DNA of 64,000 nt from Arthrobotrys musiformis (lineage: Eukaryota > Ascomycota > Orbiliomycetes > Orbiliales > Orbiliaceae), in the NCBI GenBank assembly GCA_036971715.1, contig JAVHJL010000002.1, forward strand, positions 4,000,501 through 4,064,500, in the 5' to 3' direction. Both the position numbers and the translations under genes were made by a program. Within the stretch, counting starts at the first letter, position 1. The number at the start of each line of letters is the position of its first letter. The notes beneath the pieces were generated by a model. It was given only the letters and a program-made list of their open reading frames with translations. It did not search any database and was not told the origin of the DNA. Shown piece after piece: positions 1 through 9,562 of the stretch.

Positions 1-438
1 CCGCCCTCGCGCCAGGCCATCGTCCACGCCTACCGCAATCTCTACCGGGCGGGTCTGCGCGCGGTTCAATATTCCTCCCCGGCCCGCTACGGTCTTCGCT
101 CAAAGCTCAGGCACGCCTTCAGTAGCGAGACCGATCCCATCCCGCAGCCCAGTGCCGGCGGCGCACCCGCCCGGACCCAGAGATTCCCCAAAACCTTCTC
201 CCAAACACGTATCGACAATACAATCCGCTTCCTGAACACCGCCGGTACCCGTCTGGGCATGGAACATACCATTGTGAAGCATCTCTGTTTCGTGGAGTGG
301 CGTCGAGAAATCAGCAGATTGCCCAGGTCTACTACGGTCATGAAGCCCTCCGATTGGGATACACTGTCTCTGATATTTGATGAATACGACGATACGATTA
401 GAATGCTGAACGAGACCATGGAGCTCGAGTTGCGGTAG
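1..438 (+). CDS. LYR-motif (DUF1763-like) protein, 3' part
   Basis: The frame is open from base 1 to a TAG at 436-438 (145 codons); the start lies outside the window. Near the visible N-terminus is an AYRNLYRAGLRAV stretch. This is the Leu/Tyr-Arg signature of the LYR superfamily, followed by a basic RSKLRHAF segment as in LYR helix 2. The second half (TRIDNTIRFLNTAGTRLGMEHTIVKH is the region, about residues 66-91) resembles the fungal DUF1763 family. LYR proteins are usually small mitochondrial matrix adaptors that bind acyl carrier protein and help assemble respiratory or Fe-S complexes. That role is family knowledge and is not shown here. No intron is visible in this part. I am confident that it is coding and moderately confident of the family. 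Confidence 0.7.
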   Translation, partial: PPSRQAIVHAYRNLYRAGLRAVQYSSPARYGLRSKLRHAFSSETDPIPQPSAGGAPARTQRFPKTFSQTRIDNTIRFLNTAGTRLGMEHTIVKHLCFVEWRREISRLPRSTTVMKPSDWDTLSLIFDEYDDTIRMLNETMELELR

Positions 439-1086
439 AACGGTTATACGTTATTCGGTCCGACTACAGCAGAGTCCGGACGGGAAACCACTCTTCTTGT
501 ACATATTTTGGCCGAAAAGAGAGGGGGATAATTTCCCCTTCAGTACGGATTTTACGTATGTGTATATAATCTCACCCTTCCGGCGTCACATGTCTATGAT
601 ACCAAGAACAAAAGTACCTCCCTCATCGGAATTCAGCTTCACAACACCCAATTTAAATATATTTCCAGCTTCACAAGGATGAACGCGCAGTTATTTCGGG
701 GGAAAGAATGAGGTATCAGTCCGCATCAAGCGTTATTTTATTTGGTTTTTTTATATGTGGTAAAAAAGACTATTGCCAGATAATCTTAGCATCCAGCTTT
801 TGTCTATCTCCATTTTGGTTCCCTTTTTTGTTTTTCCAGTCGTAAAGTCCCCCCCAAAATCCATACAAGCTTCCGTGGTATCATAAAAAAACATCTCAGA
901 GAAAAAGAGCGAACGAGAAGAAAGAAGTGTGTATATATACAGCAGAAGGCACCTCATCTACCCGTGCAAGCACGATAGTGAGTCCGGAATCAATCCGTCA
1001 TCTAAAAGTAATGAAGAAGGGGGAAAAAAACATTGATGAAAGAGATAACGCCAGCCCCAAGAAATCCAAATCCATGAAAGGCATAT
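439..1086. other. Convergent intergenic spacer
   Basis: This is the 3' flank of the LYR-like gene on the left and of the expansin-like gene on the right. It is AT-rich, with T- and A-runs and poly(A)-signal-like stretches. The short ORFs on both strands lack any recognisable family and look like chance. I see no RNA gene. Confidence 0.5.
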
Positions 1087-1896
1087 TTAGACGTAGTCCC
1101 AGGTGACGTCAATGACACCGGCAAGTGGGTCACCGAGCTGGTCGAAAACAGCAGGGGTAAGATCGAGATCGTATGCTCCAGCCTATAGTGATAAAAATTG
1201 TTAGCCTTTTGCTCTATCAAAAACCGCGAAAGAGAAGACATTAAACTTACACATCCAGGGCAAGTGTCGACAATGCTGACAATGACACCAGTGGGGTTGG
1301 AAGCACTCATGACACGGATCTTGGTTCCGCACATGGGGTTGAGGTTCGGGTTTGCACCAGCAGTCAAGGACATAGTAACCTTGGACAATGCGCAAATCAA
1401 GTCGCTGTTAGAGTGAGTCTCTCCGCAGCTTCCAAGACCCTGTTGATACAATTAGTATATACAATCATCATCATAGTCAATTGGTAACAACGTGCAAACT
1501 TACAGCATCGTAGAAGGTAGCCTTGCCAGAGTACGAGCCGCTGCCGCCACCACTGGTTGGAGGTTCTTCAACAGGGCTTGGGCTTGGGCTTGGAGATGGC
1601 TCTGTCGGGACGACGACAGGAACAGGGACCTCGGTTGGATTAACATCGACGACCGGCTCTAGAGTGGGCGTGGGCTCGACGACTGGCTCCGGAGTGGGTG
1701 TAGGCTCAACCACAGGCTCTGGAGTCTCACTGGGAGGAGGAGGCGCCACCCAGACAGTTGAAGTATATCCAACAATCTCCAGGATCTCTTGTTTAACATA
1801 TACAACAGCATCTCGCTTTTGCAACATGTCGGCGCTAGCTGAAGCAAGCTCGACAATAGCCGCCAAGGCCAACAAAGACTTGTAACCAAACTGCAT
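1087..1896 (-). CDS. Secreted RlpA-like / expansin-like double-psi beta-barrel protein
   Basis: Three exons join to 225 codons: 1504-1896, 1251-1439 and 1087-1182, with GTAAGT donors at both introns. Residues 1-20 (MQFGYKSLLALAAIVELASA) are a signal peptide. Residues about 50-118 are a Pro/Thr/Val/Glu linker built from repeats of PEPVVEPTPT, then an SPSPSPSP run. The C-terminal ~105 residues are a double-psi beta-barrel: GKATFYDAGLGSCGETH, then NPMCGTKIRV, VDTCPGC and a closing YDLDLTPAVFDQL. That order is typical of fungal RlpA/barwin-like expansin-related proteins. These are secreted, often induced during growth or interaction, and have no proven hydrolytic activity. The linker suggests an O-glycosylated spacer holding the barrel away from the wall. 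The start is the only ATG giving a signal peptide. Confidence 0.88.
1566..1740 (-). repeat. Coding tandem repeat of the expansin-like linker
   Basis: Read on the minus strand, units of roughly 30-36 bases encode PEPVVEPTPT-like decapeptides (two near-identical copies, then LEPVVDVNPTEVPV). A short Ser-Pro run follows. The unit is in frame, so copy-number change would alter linker length without breaking the protein. Confidence 0.75.
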
Positions 1897-3113
1897 CTTG
1901 ACAGATTTGTTGCTATTTTCGAGAAATGGATAAGATAAAGAGATGATAATAATAATAAAAGATCGATAGATAGATTTAGAGAATTGCGGTATGCGCTGAC
2001 TTTTTTATCGTAAATCCGATGAAGGTTTTAGTGTAACAACTAGTAGGGAAGGATACCGGTCCTTGTTTTTCGTTTGCAATTATCGTAGACGGTTCAATGG
2101 TTCCACCAAGCCGGAAAGAAATGAGTGTATTCCAATAGATACTTTAAAACTTCAAGCTTTAACTAGATCGGAAAAGATGGTATCGCAAAAGAAGAATCAC
2201 AGGGAGGGGTATGGGAGACAGATGCTGGTTCTTATAGCAGGCCCCCTTCGCCTCCTCCTGGGCTGGACTATTTCATGCGAAACCCGGGATCTCGTATCAG
2301 AAACCTGCTCGGATCAATGCAACCCCCCATTGGGCGACGGAGCAAGTTGGTTTTCCCACAAAAGACGAGGAGGCGATGTAAGGTCCCCCCGACGCAAGGA
2401 AAATGTTTTTTTCACTGGGATCTTGGCTGGATCGCGCAAGGTTCACCTTCATACGTGTACTTCGTCGCCAGGGGACGCATGGCATTGGAATTCAGCTTCA
2501 CATGTGTGGGTGCTCACACATATGTGTGCGGGTTTTTCAGAACCTTGCAGCCGTTTTAACCTGATCAGGATTAACGTCAGGTACCAAAATGCAAAATGCA
2601 ACAGAAGGCGGCATGGCAAAGGCTCGGAACAAGGCTGTTGGGGAAAAAACTGTGCGGGTGCTCTACAAACCCTGGTCAGCCCAGCCAAGAGTTCTGCGTC
2701 GGCGGGAAGATGGCTATTGTCTCTCATTGGAGCTTGCGAGGCTGCCTGTTAAGATCGATCGATTATGAGGTGCCAGCGCAGCTGTCTAGCTAGCTCCTCA
2801 TCAAGCAAAGCTTACAAAGTTAGCTCGCTATGAACCAGGTATGAATTGGGTGTGGAAGTAAAATTTCTTCGCAAAATCGCGCGACCACAGTCTTTCCGAT
2901 TCGATTGAACACCATGCTTGCGCAGTATTGGAAGGTGTGGGATTTTAATTCCTTTCTGGGAACCAGTCACTTTTTCTTTCTTTTTCTCGTCTTCTCTTCT
3001 TTCCGTATTCGCTCGTCGTCGCTTTACTCAAAGGTTTTAGGTAAAAATATACACAGAAAAAAAGAAGAAATTTGCTTGGCTGTTGGTCGCCCCTTGCTTA
3101 CAATGCAGTCGCT
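1897..3113. other. Intergenic region upstream of the expansin-like gene
   Basis: This 1.2 kb holds the promoter of the expansin-like gene (minus strand) and the 3' flank of RIX7. A GATAGATAGA run lies near 1965. A 229-codon plus-strand frame at 2063-2752 has no recognisable domain and I do not annotate it. Palindromic GATCGATCGAT and CTAGCTAGCT runs occur around 2755-2795. Confidence 0.45.
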
Positions 3114-5913
3114 CTACTGTCCCAAGAGCTTCTTGTTGATCTGCATATATCTGATCCGTTCGGACTCGGAGACACTTGGGCGCACCATCCCAAAGGCCTT
3201 TTCAAAGTCACTAGGAGATACAGAGATCGGCGCACCTGCACTTGGTATCCGCTGCGGTTCGGCAGCTGTTTCGGGGAACAAGGCTTCAACTGCAGAGTTT
3301 GCGGCCTCGCGAACCAGCGATGACAAATCGGCTCCGCTACGGAAGAAAAAAAAAAGTTTAATATCCAAGAACACCCGCGCGCAAAGATTTCTTTAGTGGG
3401 GTAGGGGAATTTTTTTTGGTTTGACTCACCTAAAATTTCGACAACGGTTGTCGTCGGCAATTTTCCATAGATCAATTGATTCATGTAGAGGCATTTTCAT
3501 CGTCAGTTTCTTAAGAATGTCGAGTCTCTCCTCAGGTGTAGGTAGCGCCACAAAAAGCGCCTTGTCCAACCGCCCAGGTCTCAACATTGCCGGATCGATC
3601 ATGTCTGGCCTGTTAGTTGCCGCTATAACATAGACACCTTTACGATCACTCAAGCCGTCCAGCTCCGTAAGCAGTGTGTTGACGACTCGCGACGTTGCTT
3701 CCGTCTAGCATGGAATGTTAGCCCCCGCAGCCGATCATTGGATCTGGAATGCATTGAAACTCACTGTTGCATCCTCCCTCTTCCCCGCCAGAGCATCCAA
3801 TTCGTCAAAGAAAATGACACATGGCTGCGAAGCCCTTGCGCGCATAAAAACTTGCCTAACAGCCCTCTCAGACTCTCCAACCCACTATCCAACGACACCC
3901 AATGATTAGCTAAAACCCCACCCATCCAACATTTGGGAAACCCGTGAAATTACGTACCTTGTTCAACAACTCAGGTCCTTTGACACTGATAAAGTTGGCA
4001 TTGCTTTCGTTGGCGACCGCCTTTGCGAGTAATGTTTTACCACACCCAGGAGGGCCGTAGAGCAAAACACCAGCGGGTGCTGTAATTCCAACAGCCTCGA
4101 ATATCTCGGGGTGTGCGATAGGCTTGACAATTGCCAACTGCATTTGCTTTCTAATGGCTTCCAAGGCCCCAATCTGCTGCCATGTAACATCAGGGACAGT
4201 AGCAAATCCTTCACGCTTCGAGGATGGCTGGACTTTGGGGAGGGCCGTAAGAAAATCATCAATCGTAATTGAAAGCTTCTCTAGCTCTTCCAGTGATAAC
4301 GGTGGGAATGGGGTTGGCGTATCGTCTACCACAGGGGTGGGCTTCCCATTCGCCATACCCGGCGCGTCGTCGATCTCCATCGCACCATTTAGAATAGAAA
4401 CGCCCTCATCCTGCTCTGCTCCAGCATGGTGCTTTGCCTTCAGCTCGTCGTATATCCGTTTGATAGCAACGGTCCCGGCGGCGGTTGTCAAGGAACTCAA
4501 ATCGGCACCGACGAACCCAGGTGTCAATTTGGCTAGTTTCCTAAAATCAAAGTCGCCAGAAAGCTTCAACTTCTCCGATAATACCTTTAGAATCCTAGAA
4601 TTCAAAATCGCATTAGTCATGATACCTTATCTTCTATAAACCAAGCTTGGGTTGCCACGTACTTCTCCCTCCCCGCTTCGTCTGGGACTCCCAAGCAGAT
4701 CTCTCGATCGAATCGACCCGCTCTCCTCAGCGCAGGGTCTAAGCTGTCAGGTCTATTTGTCGCTCCAATAACGAAAACCGGATTTCCCCCAGTTTTACTC
4801 AAAGACAAATCTATACCCATCAGCACATCTACCCCACCTTGCCCCGAACATGTGACAACTGCATCCCCACTTACCATCCATACAAGTCAACATCTGCGCC
4901 ACAATCCTCTTCTCCATCTCCCTCTGCGCGCTATCCCTCTTCGGCATGACCGCATCAATCTCATCGATAAAAATAATAGAAGGCGCAAGCTTCACCGCTT
5001 CCTCAAATATCTCCCTCAGCTTCTTCTCCGACTCCCCGGACATCCCACTAACGATCGATGGCGCGGAAACGGGTATAAACGGAACACCATGGTGAGCTGC
5101 GATCGCATTCGCGAGCATGGTTTTCCCGCACCCCGGTGGCCCGTGTAGGAGTATACCCCGCGGGATTTGAATGCCCAGGTGGTCGTAACAGGTGGCACAG
5201 TTTAATGGCATATCGATCAAGTCGTGGATGTCGTTTAGGATATGTTCTATTCCGCCGATATCACGGAGCGATACGCCAGTTGGGGGTGCACGGTCTATCT
5301 TTTGTTTCTTGACGGGTGGTTCCGTTCGGCTGCTTCGTTCACGTTTTCGACGGGCAGGTGTTTGTGCGTCCTTCGGTTGTTGCTGGGATGAATCTCCATC
5401 TGCCGGTTGGCTTTGAGCTTCGGGAGCCGGTGTAGTTCGACTCGAAGCTTGGTTCTTCGACCACATCTCTACGATCCTCTTGTTCGCAGAGTTACTATCC
5501 TATCGGGATTCTTTGTAATTAGTATCCATCCTATAATCGAACATCCATAAACCACCTAAATAAAAATAAAAAAGGTATACCTTCTCAACAGCCTCATTGA
5601 AAGCCTCAAAATCACTATCAAATTCTTCAGCACCCTCGTTCTCAGCGCCTCCAGCTTCAATCGTGATCAACTCCATAGCCTTCGTCACCGACTTCTCGAC
5701 CTGATTCCTCTTCAACCGCTTAAGCGCCATATCGTGGGCCTGGACGTAATCGATCGCCTCGTTCGTGTTCGGTATCGGTTTTCCATTACTATTATTATTC
5801 GATGGCAGTTTGGAATAGTAGTCTCGGACCAAATTCTCGACTTTTCGATCTAGCTGCTTCGTAACCGATCCGCCGACGTGAGAAGCATTGTGACGAGAGG
5901 GACGGAACGACAT
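3114..5913 (-). CDS. RIX7: Rix7/NVL-type tandem AAA ATPase, ribosome biogenesis
   Basis: Seven exons give 675 residues: 5581-5913, 4875-5499, 4663-4810, 3958-4594, 3765-3884, 3430-3704, 3114-3336. This type-II AAA ATPase removes assembly factors such as Nsa1 from nucleolar pre-60S particles. Residues 1-120 form the N-domain, followed by a basic, low-complexity linker (RRKRERSSR) that is a likely nuclear/nucleolar signal. D1 has Walker A GPPGCGKT near residue 231 and Walker B IIFIDEIDAV. D2 has a second GPPGCGKT, Walker B VIFFDELDAL and the GATNRPD / AATNRPD sensor motifs. The last exon begins inside NFSGADLSSLVREA. The D2 pore loop reads NKWVGESER across the exon 4/5 junction. It diverges from VPS20 across a short shared promoter. 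The translation start is an ATG whose product begins MSFRPSRHN. Confidence 0.95.
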
Positions 5914-6302
5914 CTTTTTCTCTCCTCCAAACCGCGAGGCCGGGTAGGTGCCAACTGGTGCCTTTGCTGAAGGGTCTAAATATCGATATCGATATACCTC
6001 GTTGTGTTTTTTTATATTTTGGTTCAATTGCAACTCGAGCTAAAAAAAATTTGGGTCGCAAGTTGCCGGCACCCTGCAAAGGCCGGCCGAATTGGGAAGA
6101 CCCACATCGGCCTTGGCTTGGCTGCGTGACCCTAATCCATCATCCATCTCCATCGAGCACCAACGTCATCCAGCGGCATCACATTCTCTCCAGATCCAAC
6201 CAACCTCCGGACATCACACACCATACACCATACACTACCCGATACCCATAGACCCAATAATCACCACCAAAGAGCTCGGCTGCTCCTAAAGCGACACGAG
6301 CC
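5914..6302. promoter_or_regulatory. Divergent RIX7-VPS20 promoter region
   Basis: This 389-base spacer separates two start codons pointing apart. A 16-base perfect palindrome, ATATCGATATCGATAT, sits at 5980-5995, about 67 bases upstream of the RIX7 ATG. The VPS20 side is C/A-rich with CACACCATACACCATACAC repeats near 6216. There is no upstream ATG in either leader near the starts. Confidence 0.6.
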
Positions 6303-7155
6303 ATGGGGCAATCAACAAGCTCCAACAGAGTGACAGCACAGGACCGGTAAAGCCCCCTCCCAGAGCTCCAAAAATAAAATCTACAAAAGAGATAAAGAAA
6401 GAAAAGAGAAAAAAAAAAGAAACCAAAAAACAATAAATTAATCATCTCATCTGACACCCCCAGCGCCATCCTAGACATGAAAGTCCAACGCGATAAACTA
6501 AAAGCCTACAAAAAACGCATCCAAGTCGTCCTCGACCGAGAACACGAGATCGCGCGGGAATGTCTCCGCAACGGTCAAAAGGATAAAGCGCTACTAGCCC
6601 TACGGAAACGAAAGTTCCAGGAACAGCTGCTGAGTAAGACGGATAAACAGCTAGAAGCATTGGAGCAGCTGGTACGAAACCCCCCTTTTCATCTATGTGC
6701 GCTACTTGAAATACCAGAGACTAACATGTTCTCCTCGGCGGAAGACATCAAATGTCGAATTCGCACTTATCCAAAAAGACGTCCTCTACGGCCTCCAACA
6801 AGGAAACACAGTCCTCAAGCAGATCGAAAAGGAAATGTCACTGGAAAAGGCAGAGAAAATCATGGGTGACACCGAAGACGCAATAGCCTATCAGAAGCAG
6901 CTCGACGAAGTCATCACACGGAATATGAGTAACGAAGACCAGGACGCCGTGGACGAGGAATTCGAGAAAATGCTACGGGAAGCCAAGGCCGAACAGAGGA
7001 TACAACAGGGATTACCCCCAGAGGAAGTTCCAGCCATGCCAAATGCTCCAAACAGCGAATTGGTATCGTCACCGGTAGAACAAACGGAGGAAGAGAAGGA
7101 GATGAAAGCAAAGGCCAAAGCGAGAGAACGCAGACAACAGCTACTAGCTGCATAG
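6303..7155 (+). CDS. VPS20: ESCRT-III subunit Vps20 (CHMP6)
   Basis: Three exons (6303-6346, 6464-6671, 6745-7155) give 220 residues, the usual length of the family. It starts MGQSTSSNR, so Gly2 is a textbook N-myristoylation site. A charged Snf7-type helical core follows (DMKVQRDKLKAYKKRI, then LIQKDVLYGLQQGN, IEKEMSLEKAEKIMGD). The acidic C-terminal half contains NMSNEDQDAVDEEFEKML and ends in a basic KAKARERRQQLLAA helix. Vps20 links ESCRT-II to Snf7 polymerisation on endosomes during multivesicular body sorting. The second intron has a clear ACTAAC branch site, and its acceptor restores LEQLTSNVEFALIQ. Confidence 0.95.
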
Positions 7156-7637
7156 CGGTCTCTATTAACTTTTCCCAAGTCACGAATATTCGACCTATCA
7201 GACGGCCCATTGGTCCAAGCTGCTTTCCTCTTAAGCTCACTCAAGAGCCCGCCCTTTTTTACCCCGCAACCTTGCTCCTTTGATACCCGCACTCCAGATC
7301 GCACGTCTACAGATTCTATCCTTTTATATAATTATTTCCAGCGTTTTCATCTTACTGTAATACTAGCCCCGCCTACCAGACTAATAACTAAAAAAATTAT
7401 CAAAGCAATTTCATATGCAAAACCGCCAACGCCATTGTAGATATAGACCAAAACGGTAATGTGAACGAGTCCACCGTACCTACCTATTCAATCATCATTC
7501 TTGTCTCCCGTAATCAATATGATGAAAGCTCATGCATGAATAAAAGCACAAAATGAACAACATTTAACCTGCTTCATCTCCCATGAGAAGGAGAGAAAAG
7601 AAACCAGAAGGGGAAAAAATGAAGTAAAGCCACCAAG
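7156..7637. other. Convergent 3' spacer
   Basis: This is the shared 3' flank of VPS20 (+) and the mitochondrial carrier (-). It is AT-rich with several AATAAA-like stretches (for example ATGAATAAAAG near 7536). I see no gene in it. Confidence 0.5.
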
Positions 7638-9562
7638 TTATTCTACACTATTATCAATTATGCGCACAATCTTCTCATAAGAAGTAAAGAAAATCGCGTT
7701 CAGCAAGCACGACCGTGCCATCGAGACGCTTAGCCCCCGATACATCCGTCTGTGGAAAAGTGGGTATTTTAACGAGGTCAAAGGTTCCCCCGCCGGTGTC
7801 GAAAGAATCCTATAGGAAGACGAATAATTAGCACGAAATTTCTTCCCTCTGCATTCACAGCGAAGTCATATAACCTACTTGCGCTGATAGATCGACTTCC
7901 AGCTATCAATTGGGTATATCTAGAAACCCACAAATCAGCACATCTTAATAAATCCCTAGTTGTGATGGGGGGAGAAATACCACTGCCCATGATAGCAAGC
8001 CGCAAAGGCCCCCAGATGCAGCAATGGCGAGGTGACTCGTGCCCTCTTTCGATGAGAATGTCCGTTTGAAGGTCTCATACATCTAACACCACCAAAAAAT
8101 TAGAGTCCGCATATCATAATACCTCACGAACCAAAACAGCAGACATACCGTAAAGTATAGCCCAGTACCCAGTATATCACGAGCTATAACACAAAGGATC
8201 AGTATAGCTCCCCAATCCGCGAGCCCCAGTGATATAGTTAGAAGAAAAACCTACTCAAATGCAAGTGAAACCCAGAATACAGCCCTCTAACCCCACGAGC
8301 CTCCACGATTCTTTTGGCAGACTCCAGTGTACCAGCACCTTTCGTCTTATTATACACTCTCGAAAAATCATCTTTCTGTTTACCCTCCGGCGTCTTGCTC
8401 TGCTTCACCAAAAATTCAATCTGCGAACTGAGTTTGGTAAACTCAAAGGGGCCTTCACAAAAAGACCAATATATCTTAGCACCTCAACCCATCGCATGGA
8501 TATGATATGGTAAAATACTCACAAGCAATAACACTGACAACAGCTCCAGCCGTTCCTCCGCTCAAAAAGTACTGAGCCAAATTCGACGGGTGTGGGAAAG
8601 TCCCAGGTTGATACCTCGCAGCATCTTCCCCCACAACTTTCCGAATTCCACGTTTATAAAACCCCAGCGACGACGTATAAACCGAGAACGATATCGTCCT
8701 CACCAGCGATATAGACGCAAGTGGTGCCAAGCTTCCTGTAAACCAATTGAAAAACACATGACATCAACGTGGTATTCTTCCCAAAAAAAATATATATATA
8801 TATCGAAGACATGACAATTAAAAAAAAAAAAGGTGCAACGTTTCAACGTCACAGACGATGTTAACTGTAACAAAAGTCAGGAACAAGGGAGGAAAATACC
8901 ATACCTCTCCAAAATCCCCGTATACCTTCGTTTCTGTGAGTTTGTACCACGCAATCCCAGAATGAATTGAACTTGTATCTACGAAGAACATCCCCGGAAT
9001 GCCGTCGACGGTTAGTATCGGGCCAATAATAGCACCGGTATTAACTATCAAACCTACGTTTGCATACGAGTTTTAACAGAATCCAATGGAACTATCCATA
9101 AAATAAAGAGGCAGAGAAAAACCCGTAAACACACGTTAGCCTTGCACAAAACCCATCAAGAGGGAAGTTTATCGGATCACGAATTTTTTTTTTTTTGTTT
9201 CTTCACATCGGATACGGCCCGAGGTAACCATTCCCGCAACAACGGAAGAACGAAGAGAGGGATAGAGAGAGAGAGAGAAAAAATAACTTACACGAACTCA
9301 ACGTCGAAAACACCGATGATGTCGAAGCCGCAATCTCAGTACGATACCGTTGGATGAAGGGAGAGGAAGCTGTGATGTCTTCCTGCCTGAGGCTCTCCCT
9401 CCGAGCCATGGCTGGTACGGGTACGAGTTGGAATTGGGTTGGACCGTGGTTTGCGAACGGGTCCCCAATCAAGGACAGCGGCGTGTTGAAATGGGCATCT
9501 GCCCCAGCCGAAGCAGCAACCGCAGCCCCGCCCTGGCTGCTACTCTCCATGGACTCACACAT
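7638..9562 (-). CDS. Mitochondrial carrier family protein (SLC25), substrate unknown
   Basis: Nine exons give 379 residues: 9292-9562, 9058-9091, 8905-8978, 8523-8735, 8255-8452, 8149-8183, 7981-8082, 7879-7919, 7638-7809. All three carrier repeats are present. Repeat 1 has FPLDSVKTRMQTYK and EGIRGFWRGS, repeat 2 has CPFEFTKLSSQ and RGLYSGFHLHL, and repeat 3 has YPIDSWKSIYQR and MYRGLSVSMARS. These are the PX[DE]XX[KR] signatures of inner-membrane solute carriers. A soluble N-terminal extension of about 90 residues precedes repeat 1. The sequence resembles a filamentous-fungal carrier subgroup whose substrate I cannot state. Exons of 34, 35 and 41 bases are unusually small. Three donors are GTAGGT. 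A second ATG at 9550 is an alternative start. Confidence 0.9.

Noticed and set aside
9094..9140. Acceptor CAAG before GCTAAC in carrier intron 1, giving a longer exon 2
   Set aside because: It is out of phase with exon 1. GCTAAC serves as the branch site, and the acceptor GGATAG at 9092 restores FPLDSVKTRMQ.
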